Shown here in pieces: positions 25,601 through 36,760 of a stretch of DNA of 64,000 nucleotides. The DNA comes from Selaginella moellendorffii (Eukaryota > Streptophyta > Lycopodiopsida > Selaginellales > Selaginellaceae), in assembly GCF_000143415.4 (NCBI RefSeq), contig NW_003314261.1, positions 2,890,366 through 2,954,365 of the forward strand, in the 5' to 3' direction. A model generated the notes under the pieces. The model searched no databases. It was not told the origin of the DNA and worked only from the letters and a program-made list of their open reading frames with translations. Both the position numbers and the translations under genes were made by a program. The number at the start of each line of letters is the position of its first letter. Position 1 is the stretch's first letter.

Positions 25601-26235
25601 TTGCTGCTCGACGTGCCAATGGAGGCCATGGACGCGCCACCATTCTCCAGCTCAATGCAGCTATACACCACATCGCACAGCTCCACCAAGTAGCGTATGA
25701 AGTTGCAAGAGATGTCGCTCCTCCTCGCATCCGTGAACTTCTTGCTCGGCTGCCAGTAGAAGATCAAGAGCTTGCGGCCGTGCAAGGCACCGTAGAGACC
25801 CGCCGGAAGCTGGTCGGACCTCAGCTTGGCGATGTCCTCCTCCACGAAAGCCTTCTCTCTCGCAAAGATGTCCACCATCAACCCCTTGCTCCCGTAAAAA
25901 CCCACCGTCTCCAGCGACACAGCCTCCAAAAGTCCCGTGTCGAGAAACCATCGCTGATCCTCCACCCGGACGGATCCAGGAGCAAGCTTGTTGAAGAGCT
26001 CAAAGATCTGGGACTCGGACAGCAGCACCTTCTCCACAAAGCTCAGGTCTTGCTTGTCCGACTTCACCTCGATGAGGCTGAAGAGAGCGCAAGCTTCCCT
26101 CGAGGGGGCCGCGGCGCTAGCAGCAGTGGGAGAAACCACGACCAGATCAAGCTCTATGTCCTCTCTTGCCGGTTGTTCGTCACGCTCCACTTCTTCCACG
26201 AACTCGAAACCATCGTCATCCCATCCTCCACCCAT
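19654..26235 (-). CDS. Giant GTPase with VLIG/GBP-like G domain, Cys/His array and vWA domain
   Basis: Two exons, 22462-26235 and 19654-22404, separated by a 57-bp GT-AG intron; predicted 2,174 aa. Start ATG at 26235 opens an acidic N-terminus. Residues 1-760 have no family I recognise. About 765-1000 looks beta-propeller-like (repeated short hydrophobic strands). G domain: P-loop GKQSSGKS at 1180-1187, TDGVWMT near 1206-1212 (switch I), DFEGLG at 1225-1230 (DxxG), and IKDVDAAD near 1295-1302 in the place of the guanine-recognition motif; this pattern is that of GBP/very large inducible GTPases. About 1540-1810 is a dense array of Cys/His clusters (C-x3-C, H-x4-H), likely zinc-binding. C-terminal vWA domain (about 1978-2174) has a complete MIDAS: DKSGS at 1985-1989, Thr near 2065 and Asp near 2095. 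Function unknown; cytosolic large GTPase/adaptor is an inference. A broken twin lies at 2099-8520. Confidence 0.88.
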
Positions 26236-26935
26236 GGCTCACCTTTCGAAGAAAGCGATGAGGCTCGCAAGGAAAAACGAGAGATCGACTCACCTGGAGC
26301 GCAAAGCTCGCGGCTTTGTTGGATGGCAAAGACTGGAAAGACGGGAAAACGAGCAATCTCTTCAAGAGTTCTGCTACGACCACGATCAAGAACGCGAGAC
26401 AAGAAGAAACTCACCGACGCCGCGGTCGATAACGAAGAAGCTCGTCGCCGCCTAAGAACTCGACTCCTCTCGAATCGATGAAAAGACCTTACTACCGCCG
26501 CCTTGTTGAAAGACCTACATGCAGATTTATAAAGGCTAGCGTAAAAAAAGTTAAAACGCTAGGTAAGTAATTTACCTCTTATTGTCGCCCTCGATCGAAA
26601 ACAATCGGACAATGTGGGGGAAAGCGAGAGATTTTTCGCGTTCTTTTGCAGCGATCGCGTGCCGATCGAGCTCTTTCTTTTGCGGAATGGATCATCGCTG
26701 AGAAATCCCCACTGTGAGTCGAGACAACGAAGATATTTCTCACCCACATTCCAGGAAGACCGATCCAGGCGATCGATGGAGGCGTGGAAGATCGATCGAT
26801 CGCTGTAAATGAGCACGCCGCGAGCTCCTCAATCGATCGCAAAAGATCTCTCTAGGACCGTTAAGAGTTTAGGGTTCATTAGAAAACTAAAGGTTGGAAT
26901 TGCCATTTTCTTTTTCCCCTGCGAAGGGGACGGCT
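26236..26935. other. Divergent promoter region between GTPase and RETICULATA-related genes
   Basis: About 700 bp between divergently transcribed genes. The GTPase-proximal 340 bp resembles the flank of the broken copy. A telo-box-like TTTAGGGTT lies at 26868-26876, about 60 bp upstream of the RETICULATA-related ATG. Nothing else was recognised. Confidence 0.5.
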
Positions 26936-28575
26936 ATGGCGCTGTGCATCCCAGCCGCAGCGTCATCGTCGCAATCCAGCTATGGCGTGGCGTCCTCCCA
27001 GCATCAGCAGCAGCAGCAGCGCCTGGTAATCTTCTCTCAGAGGCAACGCGTCGATCTCCGGCATGCGCGATCCAAAACCCCCAAGCTCGTCTTCGCCGCG
27101 GCGGCATCGTCAGGTCTGTTCGCCGCCAGGATGGCTGGGCCGCGGTCGAGATTCGTGCCCCGCCAGGCATCCGCGTCCATGGAGCTAGACGATGGAAGCA
27201 GCGGCGGCGGCGGCAATGGTTCCACAGGGGGCTATGGCGGCGGCTCTGGCGGCGGAGACGATGGTTCCAGCAGCGATAAGAACAGGACAGAGGCATTGCT
27301 CGCGCTGGCCAGCCTTGGGAGATCGCTGGACAACATCCCGCGAGACCTGGCTTACGCGATCCAGGATGGAAGGGTGACAGCGGCCATTGTGGAGAGATTT
27401 GTGCTGCTGGAGAAGACCCCGCTGCGAGGATGGCTGCTCCAGTTCAGTGGGTTCATGGAGAGACTCCTGGCCGACGATTTGTTCCTCACCAAGGTGTTCA
27501 TCGAATGCGGTGTGGGGATTTTCACCAAGGTATGCGTGGGCAAGTGAGCTCTTCTTCTCTTCTTTTCTACTTGCATTCTCGTGAGTGATTCGCAAATGTA
27601 CTTAGACTGCGGCAGAACTGGAGCGACGCAAGGAGAACTTCTCCAAGGAGTTGGATTTCGTGTTTGCAGACATTGTAAGTTCTCTAATATACTTTTTTGT
27701 GTTTCGTTACCTTCTCTCTTGAACCGGTGTTTCTTTGTGACAGGTGATGGCACTGATTGCCGACTTTATGCTTGTTTGGCTTCCTGCTCCGACAGTGTCC
27801 TTGCGCGCGGCGCCTGCAATGGAGGCTGGCAAGCTCGCAAAGTTTTTCTATGGGTGTCCAGACAATGCTTTTCAGGTATAGTATTGCTCAAAGCGTTGCC
27901 AAAACGCAACTCTTGTGTTCTTTCCAGGTTGCCATTAGAGGGACTTCTTACTCTCTACTGCAGCGGATGGGAGCTATTGGGGTAAGTAAAACCTGTGTTT
28001 CTGCAACCGCTCACGTCCACGGCTTTCAGAGAAATGGAGCAAAGCTTTTAGGTGTTGGAGTTACTGCATCTCTGGTAAGCCGCCATTTTTGTCACTATTT
28101 TTCTCAGATTTTTGCTTTTTCCATTCCTGCGACCTTTTCTTTTTTCTTTCAGGTTGGCACAGCGGTAACGAATGGTCTCATCAGTGTGAGAAAGTCACTG
28201 GACAAGAACTTCGCCGGTGAGGCTGAAGATGTGCCGATTTTCTCTACAAGTCTGGCATATGGCGTTTACATGGCAGTGTCGAGTAACTTGCGGTATGAGA
28301 AACTGGTGTTCGGCTTTTCATGCTAACGATTGTGTGCAGGTACCAAATTTTGGCTGGGGTGGTGGAGCAACGGATTTTGGAGCCAATGCTTCACAACAAA
28401 AAGCTTGCCCTGAGTGTACTCTGCTTTGCGGTCCGAACAGGCAACACGTTTCTGGGCTCCCTTATGTGAGTATAAAGAAGTAAAAATGGTTTCTCTTCTT
28501 CCTCTTATGCTGCTGCTTGTAAACAGGTGGGTAGATTATGCTCGATGGGTTGGTGTTCAGAAAATACGTGAATGA
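26936..28575 (+). CDS. RETICULATA-related protein (DUF3411), plastid
   Basis: Eight exons: 26936-27529, 27606-27674, 27744-27875, 27928-27981, 28030-28074, 28153-28292, 28340-28465 and 28527-28575, all GT-AG, with continuous frame and 402 aa. The N-terminal 95 residues are Ser/Ala/Gln-rich, then Gly-rich, as expected for a plastid transit peptide plus linker. The rest is the plant RETICULATA-related domain: LRGWLLQFSGFMERLLADD, FIECGVGIFTKTAAELERR, FYGCPDNAFQVAIRGTSYSL, FAGEAEDVPIFSTSLAYGVY, and RTGNTFLGSLMWVDYARWVG at the end. Family members are chloroplast-envelope membrane proteins needed for leaf mesophyll development or plastid metabolism; hydrophobic segments near VMALIADFMLVWL fit. Start: first ATG in the coding frame after an in-frame non-ATG stretch. 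Confidence 0.92.
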
Positions 28576-28678
28576 TCTTGTTGAACAAGACGTGGTCTGA
28601 AGAAGCAAATTGAAATTGAAATTGCACAATCAATGCTCTAGGATATTCTTAAAATTATTAATATATTATTAAGATATG

Positions 28679-31240
28679 TGAAATGAAAATGTATGGTTAC
28701 AATGTTGTATATTATTATTAGTATAATGGGATTTTGATAACCATTATCAAATTAATTTCAATCTGGATCATTTGGTCTTGAAGGTTATTGGGATAATTGA
28801 TATGTATATTTTTGTATTCCATTTTTATATTCTATACACTCATATTGGTGGAGATGAGGGGTAGTTTTGATTGTCCTGATGAGCGTTTAGATTTGGGATT
28901 TTGGTTTAAATTTAGTTTTTGCATTGTTTAGATCTCTATTTCTTTATAGTTATTTTTATTTCATTTCTTTTGTTTTTTCATTTTTTTTGTTCATCTTCAT
29001 GGCAAAGTAGTAGCTTCTTTCTCCTTTAACTCTAGAGTAGTAGTTAATGCAATTGCTTGATGCTATATGATTCCAATTAAATAATCAGACTTAATTGATA
29101 GCAGTATACACAATGTGTGGTATAGCTTGTTGCCAATCTTGGCGTCTAGCTGGAGTTCTTCTATAGGAGTCCTAGGGATGATGTGTATTATTGATTTAAT
29201 CATTTGGTCTTGGTTTTAATCTTGATTTTGGACTTGGTCTTGGTTCCCATATTGGACTTGATCTTAGACTCTATTTCGGATTCGATTTCTGACTCCTTCT
29301 CTAACTCTTTCTCAAACTCCATCTCGGACTCCATCTCAGGTCCATCTCAGACTCCATCTCATGTTCATCTCGAACTCCATCTCGGGTCCATCTCGGACTC
29401 CTTCTCAAACTCCATCTAAAGTCCATCTCAAACTCCATCTCGAACTTCATCTTAGACTTGTTCTCAGACTCCATCTCAAGTCCATCTCAGGTCTATCCCA
29501 AATTCCATTTCAGATCCAACTCAAACTCTATCTCGAACTTGGTCTCAACACTTCCACATATTATATGTTGGTCCTTTTGTGTCCCTTTTCTAAAGGCTCA
29601 CTTATTGATTGCTTTATCCTCTTTCCTCGAGCACTTCTTTAAGAGTTCCATTCCTGCTCTTGACTTTTCAAGTTAAAACTTTTAGTTCAAACTTATTATG
29701 CTTATTTGGCTTCTACTTTAGCCATTACCATGTGGCACCCTCTCAGCTCCACTTTGGGGCTTAGGGATTTGTGTCTCACAGTTAAATCTTGCTTTTGAGT
29801 ACTAACAAGTGCTAATGGCTAAGAAAGATATTCCCAAGACTGTTTTTTGTACACCATTTAGTTTGTATAAGTTTTTAATGATATCGTTTGGTTTAAACAA
29901 TGCTCCAATGACTTTCTAGTGGATGATGGATGAAGTTCTTTTGTAATATGCCAAAAATGACTATTGATTTTATTAATGATGTTTCAATCCATTTGGAGGG
30001 GATATAAGAGGAACACGTCTGTGATGTTCGTAAGGTATTTAATCGGCTGCAAGAAGTTGGTTTAAAGCTGAAGTAATCAAAGTGCATGTTTGGTCCAAAA
30101 ACACCACTTATCTTGGGTACCATATTTTTTATGAAGATTTGTAAGTTAATCATGACAAATTTATGGCTACTCTCAAGTTTTTTACTCCAAAGTGTGTGAA
30201 TGATGTGTAGCACTTCTTAGGCAAGGTGCAATATCTCGGGCATTTAGTTGATCGTCTTTCTGATCGTATTGCACCATTGTAAGTATTGTTGAAGTTGTCA
30301 ACATCATCTTTCATTTAGTCTGTGTATTGTGAGGGGGCATTTACAAATCTAAAAAAGCTATTGACAACTCCTTTAATTTTGGCATATTCTAACTACACTC
30401 GATTTTTCATTTTGCTCATGGATGCTTCTTATATCAGTCTTAGAGATGTGTTGATGCAAAAGAGCTCAAATGTGCCTAGTCAACACCATCCCATTGCATA
30501 CATTAATTGTACATTACAACTGGTAGAGGTGAACTACTCCACAATAAAAGAGTGTTTAGCAATAATTTAGGGTTTCAAAAAACTTCATGCTTATCTACAT
30601 AATTCTCGGACATTACTAAAAGGTGATCATGCTATAGTTACTTTGTTATTAAAGTGAAAGAACCTTCTTGGTTATACTACTCAGTGGGCTTTGAAGCTTC
30701 AAATATATGATTTTGATATTATTCATTATTTGGGGAATGGCTAATGCTGATATCCTTTCTATAGTTCCTCTTCCTTTTTCGCTTTTTTCTCATGCTTTTA
30801 GCAAGCCTATTGTTTCAGTATATATAAATTTTTTGAATGAGGATTTTGTGCTATTGGTAGTTGTTATACTTGATGTTTAATGTACACAAAGTGTGGAGTA
30901 AGATTTACTTTCTTTTGATAAGGTTTATTAAGCTTAAAAGGTTGAGCCATGAATCTGAAGGCTTTGCAATAGGTTTCAAAATCTTATATCATTTGCTGAT
31001 GACTTGGTATTTCAGCATTTACATTCTTAATATTACCCTTAAAACAACCTTCTTAGATGGATCCTAATAATCATTTATGATTGGTAGTGCCTTTGATTTT
31101 TATTCCACGTTTTCTCCACACCTATCATGATTCTCTTATTCTATGTGGGCATATGGAACATCGTCATGTGGCTGAAAAACTATATAAATTTTTTTATTGG
31201 CCAAAAATGTGATGTGATATTATTCGGTATATGTGTAGTT
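28679..31240 (+). mobile_element. Decayed Ty3/Gypsy element, proximal half
   Basis: Old relative of the element at 13381. 5' LTR about 28679-28842 (ends TATACACTCA), then the same leader (ATATTGGTGGAGATGAGG...) and gag start to about 29205, where a foreign LTR piece is inserted. It resumes at 29781 in the RT region, runs through RNase H (near 30390-30760) and ends in the integrase zinc-finger region near 31240. Most C and G positions of the younger relative are T or A here, a strong transition bias. The segment matching 14045-15720 of the younger element is missing. The distal half lies at 49638-50945, so about 18.4 kb were inserted or rearranged within it. Confidence 0.85.
29206..29780 (-). 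mobile_element. Fragment of minisatellite LTR family, inverted
   Basis: Reverse-complement copy of the first about 570 bp of the LTR found at 42022. It ends exactly at GTGTCTCACA (29780), the reverse of the LTR start TGTGAGACAC, and carries a decayed GGACTCCATCTC/GGTCCATCTC minisatellite (29225-29530). The other LTR end is absent. It splits the old Gypsy element between gag and RT. Confidence 0.8.
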
Positions 31241-31668
31241 GCATTAATAGCCTCTTTTATACAAATTAATAAATTTAAGATTAGATTGCAAGAAGTTAAA
31301 AGCATTAGAACAGAAAAGAAGTAAAAGTAAGGTTTGTTTTTCTTATTATTATTATACTTAATACTATACTAAATATGGTTAAACATGGCAATATTTAGTT
31401 CTGAGATAAAAATAATTTACCATGAGATCACTATCTATAGTAAATTGGGTCAAATAGTATAAGCATCATTACATCTAGATCACCATAGAAAGGTTTAGTA
31501 TTTTAGCTAAAGAGTTAGTAGGGTTTATATAAAAATAAGAATATAACACCAAAGCAGCCAAGTGATGCTACTAATCCCATTAAATGCTGTCCATGCAATG
31601 CTAATATGATAAATAATAATTAAAATATTGTATATGCTGTTGAATTATCAAAATAGCTTATAAAAACA
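31241..31668. other. AT-rich DNA, no gene
   Basis: A+T-rich stretch directly after the break in the old Gypsy integrase region. The 65-codon frame spanning 31127-31324 is a chance frame across the junction. Nothing recognisable. Confidence 0.5.
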
Positions 31669-32526
31669 TTATAGTGAACATAGAATATGCTTTTCAGTAT
31701 TTGAATCCCACATTATATAGTTTGGAAATTTTGTTGTATAAATTACTATATTACAATCATTCTGAACAACAAGAAATACAGGAAAAATGCAATTTTTACA
31801 ATACCTATTTGTAGACCATTGAGGTTCTTTGTTATAATATATGACAAAGTTACCATCATTTTGAAGTTTTAACTTACAATTAAAAATATTTTCTGTTTTA
31901 GTTTTAGATTCCCATACCTTATTTTTTAATGAGAACAAAACAAGCTTACAATTTGATTGAAATAATAATACATTTTTACCATTTGAAGAAGTTAAAAACA
32001 TTTCAGTATGTAAAATTGCAGGATTATATAAAATAGAAGCTTCAATATGACATTTTAAATTATATTTTTTAAAAGTAGTACTTACAATTGAGTTTGGAAA
32101 CTCAAACTCCCAATCATTTGTAATTTTATATGTTATTAAATAATGGTTGCTTTCTCTAAGAAAATTGTCTGTACAATATTCTGATAATTCAGAAAAAATT
32201 TGATTATATATATTTCTGAAACCTCTTCTTAAAGCTATTCCTGTAATTCCATCTGGACTTTCAATATAACATTGATCTTTAGTTTTAATCATTAAATGTA
32301 CAAGTCCTTCAGAAGTAGGTATTAAATCTCCATCTGCATAATTAGATGGATATGGATCTTGAGAACCATCAGTCAAAATTTTCACTAATAAAGATTCTAA
32401 ACTACTTATTATTAATCTAACATCAGCTGAATCTAATATTCCAATTTTTCCAATTCTAGATTTATAGCTATTTACTGTTATTAAGAAAATGAAAATTAAA
32501 AATAATAAAATATTTCTTTTATGCAT
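31669..32526 (-). CDS. Secreted protein with GNA-type (bulb-type) lectin repeats, very AT-rich
   Basis: Uninterrupted 285-codon frame in DNA that is otherwise decayed and about three-quarters A+T. The N-terminus (MHKRNILLFLIFIFLI) is a strong signal peptide or membrane anchor. Residues about 25-170 are not recognised. The C-terminal third has two mannose-binding-type motifs of form Q-x-D-x-N-x-V-x-Y (QNDGNFVIY and QNDCNIVIY), each followed by an Asn/Trp-Ser or Trp-Asp-Ser turn as in GNA lectin repeats, and one degenerate motif upstream. Its layout (unknown N-terminal part, lectin-like end) resembles the genes at 60.5-63.1 kb, but composition and sequence are far apart. It could be a foreign gene, a gene carried by a repeat, or an old plant gene under base-composition drift. 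Start codon ATG at 32526; no intron needed. Confidence 0.6.
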   Translation of the reverse strand: MHKRNILLFLIFIFLITVNSYKSRIGKIGILDSADVRLIISSLESLLVKILTDGSQDPYPSNYADGDLIPTSEGLVHLMIKTKDQCYIESPDGITGIALRRGFRNIYNQIFSELSEYCTDNFLRESNHYLITYKITNDWEFEFPNSIVSTTFKKYNLKCHIEASILYNPAILHTEMFLTSSNGKNVLLFQSNCKLVLFSLKNKVWESKTKTENIFNCKLKLQNDGNFVIYYNKEPQWSTNRYCKNCIFPVFLVVQNDCNIVIYTTKFPNYIMWDSNTEKHILCSL

Positions 32527-33964
32527 TTCAGTATATTTTATTAAATATTTTTATTAAATATTATTTATAATTCTAATTAATGAGTTATTTCTTTTATATG
32601 GGGATATTAAATTAGATTTAATAAATTGGAAAATAATATATCTATTCCTTCTCTATTAACTATGAATACTCATATTTGTAATAGCTTAAAACCTTTTCTA
32701 ATATAAAAGAATGAGTGGTTTGGATTGAATTCAATATAACAACTGTCAAAATCCTGCTATATTAGTAATAGTATAGTTGTACATCTGGACTTTTTTTTGT
32801 TTCTAATAAAATAAAATAGTTATAAATCTAGAATGGAGTATTAAATTTATCAGATATAATATTAATAACAGTGAGCTTCCAATTGTAGAACTTGTAACAA
32901 ATGTAAATATTTATTTATTTATTAAAAATAAAGTTTAATAATATATAAATAATCTAAAAGATTTTACAGGATTTGTTTTAGAAAAAGTTTCAAAAGTATA
33001 TATAATTAAAGTTTAAATAATTATTTCTCTAGCAAGGACTATATAATAAAAATTGTATTTACTTTCTTATATTTAATGTTAAAAATAAATATTATTACAC
33101 CATAAAAATAAAAATAGTTTGAAAATATCATTTTGCCAGTTCTCTATATTATTTATTATAACCATTAAAACCAATTTCAAAATATCAGGAAAAAGTAAAA
33201 TACTACTTAATTTAATGTTATACATACATACTGTTCATGAAGTATATACAGAATAATATTAACCTTGTTATTTGTACACAATGAGCTTATATCTATTTAA
33301 ATGATTTAATATAATAGTTTGAGGATTATTCTAGAGTGTACTTAAATATTCTAAGAATCTCCGGTAAGGGAAATTGTATGATTGCAATTTCAATTTCTGT
33401 ATTGGTGGTATTTTCTTTAGGAAGATTTCCTGACATTCCCAAGCAGCATCAATGAACTAGTGCATGAGCTGAGATCCACAACTGAAGAAAAACCATGGCA
33501 AGTTGCTCTAATGTGAAACTTAATAATGTATATATATAAAAACAACCAACCTCTTGCAGCCTCAAAACTATAGTTCTCAAAAATAGAAGGCCATCCCAGT
33601 CTAGGCCAAGGTCAATAGCCATCATTTTTAGGAATATTAGCTCAATGTTATGGTGGCTAATGGGTGGCATGCACATATGGCTGGGAAGGGAAGAGGGTGT
33701 GGTGATAAGTGTTACACCATGCAATTCTAGAGTTCCATGGCTGCTCTGCTTGTGGTGCATCAGCAGCATCATAGGTAGGGCTAGTGAGGGAGTGCACCAA
33801 TGATGCAATTCAGCTTTTGTGGCCCAAGTGTCTTCTCACCCTCTTTGAATCTCAGTTTGATTGCTGAAAGAGGTAACAATATTACATTTTTTACATACAT
33901 GTGAAATTGTGGTAAAGTGTTGGGAAATAATGAGCAACTCAAAGACTTTTCTAGAGCTTCATTA
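32527..33964. other. AT-rich DNA, no gene recognised
   Basis: Mostly low-complexity A+T-rich DNA to about 33360, then a more mixed stretch. A 119-codon minus-strand frame (33449-33808) has no recognisable domain, start context or relatives in the window and is not called. Confidence 0.5.
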
Positions 33965-36419
33965 TGTGAAACATAAATCCTAGAGCCCCAAAAGTGGAGC
34001 TAAAAGGGTGCCATGTGGTAGTGGCCAGAGCAGAAGCCAAACAACAATAACATGTTTGGATTAAAATTTTTAATTTGAAAAGTCAAGAGTGGGAGTGAAA
34101 CTCCCAATGAAGTGCTCGAGGAACGAGCACGAAGCGAGCAATAAGTGAGTTTTTAAAAAAGGGACACAAGAGGACCAATACATGACACATGGAAGTGTCA
34201 AGATGGACCCAAAATAAAATCCAAGATGGGGTCCGAGTTGGAATCTAAGGTTGTGAGTAAGACTCCCCCAAGTGGTTGAAGTTGTGGTTAAGTGATTAAA
34301 GTAGAATGAAAAAATTAATCACTTACAATTTAGTATTGAAGCTATTCCTTAGTCCAACTCTTATTGGTGGTCAAATATATCACCATTTAATATTGGAATT
34401 GAAAGGTCCCAAGAGAAGTAGCATGTCAAAAGAGTATGACTCTCCACCTTAGTCCATAAGTGAATATCTTGGCAATGTAGTGGATATAAAGGGGTCAATT
34501 AGGAACGACTTTAGGATTTTGGGAACAATATAAAGTTTTCCTTAGAGAGTTGAGGACATGATCTAGATGAGCATTTGACTTAGCAAACTGGTTAATGTAG
34601 TTTTGGTAAACAATTATATGTGGGATCATAGGAAAAATAGAGACTCCAAAAAAATAAAGGAGTCACAAAATTATCCTTATATAATTGAGGTTGATGCCCA
34701 TGAATTTAAAACTAGAATTAATAACTGTGAGAGGTCAAATATAGATGAGGACATAAGTCCTTGAAATGGTAGCTGGGGCTAACTTTTATAAATGGTGGGA
34801 TAAACCCAAAGAGTTAAGGTTGTACTTAGAAGATGAATCGGTATTCTCATCATATGGACAGATAATCCTAAAGGGTAAAGATAGCCCACAAGGAATGAAA
34901 ACTAATCAAGTCTTGGAGTAACACTTGCAAAGATAGTTCTTGTGAGTAGGACATGAATACAAAAAGATATATTCTAGTGAACTAACACCTCAAAATTAGC
35001 CAGGAGGATAAGACCTTACGAGTCATTGAATTATCAAAGTCCAAAAAGCTAGATAATTTGAGTGGAATCAAAAAATGGTCCTAAAGGACTAATGAAAGCA
35101 TTTGGACTAAGGTGTGTTATATCTTACAAAGGACAAGGAGGATTATAAAATCTAAGTATGAGAATAGTGGGTATCTCTTTGATGACAGAATGTGCCATAC
35201 TAAAGTTATGGTAAAGGTATATGAACACTAAAGTGTAGTGGTAACTGATAATTGGCATGACAAATGGCTACTTTGGTCTTGGCAAATACCTAAACACTAG
35301 TGGGAAGTATCATAAGGGTAAACTTGTAAAGCTGATGGTGTGGAAACACCAAATATGCCAAGGTGTGATGCCTTGAGATTAAGTTAGTGGGTTTATGAGA
35401 ACCCCTTACCAAAGAAATTCCAATAGAAATGAAAATGGTATAGCTTAAGTTGGAAGGCATGCAATTAGAGTGTGGTGACCCAAATAATGATTGAGGTGTA
35501 GAAGCACTAGCAATGAGTTGTAAGACTTTGACAACTATAAATAAACTAAGCAAAATGTGCAAAATAATTGATTGGATTGGTAAAAGCTAACTACCCAAGA
35601 CTTTTTATTGAGGTAAGGAGGTTAAATGTACCCTTCAGGGGGATAAATTGCTTATGTTAAGATATAGTAAGTCAATGTCATAAAGAAAAATGTTCATTGT
35701 CAAAAAAAGTCATCATTGAGATACCAAAACACTCTAAAATACAAATGAGTGGTATTTGGAATTATAAAGGAATTAGATAAGGCCCAAAGGACTAAGTCCC
35801 TAACAAATAATGGATAAAAGGTGTTATCTGACGGAAGAAGTCTGTCTATCTGAATTGGATAAAACCAAAAAGGGATTTTGGCATGGTTAGCAATAGGTAT
35901 AAAGAGGCCCATGCATAGTGACGTTAATCCCAATATATGGGATTACACAGTGAGCATATCCAGATTTAAGAACCACTCCTTAAGTTATTGAGTAGATTCA
36001 TCCCTAATAATACTTACTAAGGCAAGGGAAGGTGTAAGGCCAAAAAGTGAGTAGTAAAGGGATAAAATTGAATTATAAGAATTGAGGGGCATAACCAAAT
36101 TGTGAGACACAAATCCTAAAGCCTCAAAAGTAGAGCTGAAAGTGTGCCATATGGTAGTGGCTAAAGCGAAAGCTAAACAAGAGTAACACGTTTGGACTAA
36201 AAGCTTTGATTTGAAAAATTGAAAGCGGGAGTGGAACTCCTAATGAAGTGCTCGAGGAACGAGCATAAAGTAAGCAATAAGTGAGTTTCTAGAAAAGGGA
36301 CATAAGAGGACCAACACATGACATGTGGAAATGTCAAGATGGACCCAAGACGGAGTCCGAGATAGACCTGAGATGGAATTCGAGATGGAGCCGAGATGGA
36401 GTCTGAGATGGAGTCCAAG
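33965..36419 (+). mobile_element. Old non-autonomous LTR element (minisatellite family), internally deleted
   Basis: 5' LTR remnant 33965-34327 (TGTGAAACAT...CACTTACA, most of the middle deleted), followed by a decayed primer-binding site (ATTTAGTATTGAAGC), internal sequence 34328-36100, and the start of a 3' LTR at 36101 (TGTGAGACAC) that breaks at 36419 at another repeat. The internal part aligns in order with 43761-45640 of the young element (for example the phrase TTTGACTTAGCAAACTGG), so it is the same family with the distal internal half missing. No coding frame is supported. Confidence 0.75.
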
Positions 36420-36760
36420 TGTAAGCAACCAAAGGGAATGACTCGAAATACGATCCATAGGGTTTAAATATAAAGGGAAAGGGCCCATTTACAAGAGTGC
36501 ACCCCCTTTTCCAATTGATTAAGGGTTTTGGGATATTTAGGGTTAAGCGTCTTTGGGTTTGAATAGTATTGGGTTGGGTGACCTCTGGGAAGTCCAAACT
36601 TAGGAGCTTACATTTGGTATCGGAGCGGTCTTGGATCCGACTCTATTGGTTGGCTAAAAGAATGGCACCACATATGTTGATTGACATCTAACAGGTCCAA
36701 TTTGCTCCCGCTGGGCTCAACCTGAGGGGTAGGGTGAAGAGAGCAAAAACTCTAAGTGGA
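36420..36760 (+). mobile_element. LTR and leader of a TRIM-like element
   Basis: 36420-36612 is a 193-bp LTR beginning TGTAAGCAACC and ending GGAGCTTACA, followed at once by TTTGGTATCGGAGCGG, a good match to the plant initiator-Met tRNA primer-binding site. About 150 bp of leader follow. The same LTR occurs twice at 49988-50582. No partner LTR is seen downstream here. It sits within an LTR of the minisatellite family. Confidence 0.75.

Noticed and set aside
28675-28679. Target duplication of the old Gypsy element (28679/50945)
   Set aside because: Flanks ATATG and TTAAT do not match; too decayed to judge.
33449-33808. 119-codon minus-strand frame as a gene
   Set aside because: No domain, no signal of selection, lies in repeat-rich DNA.
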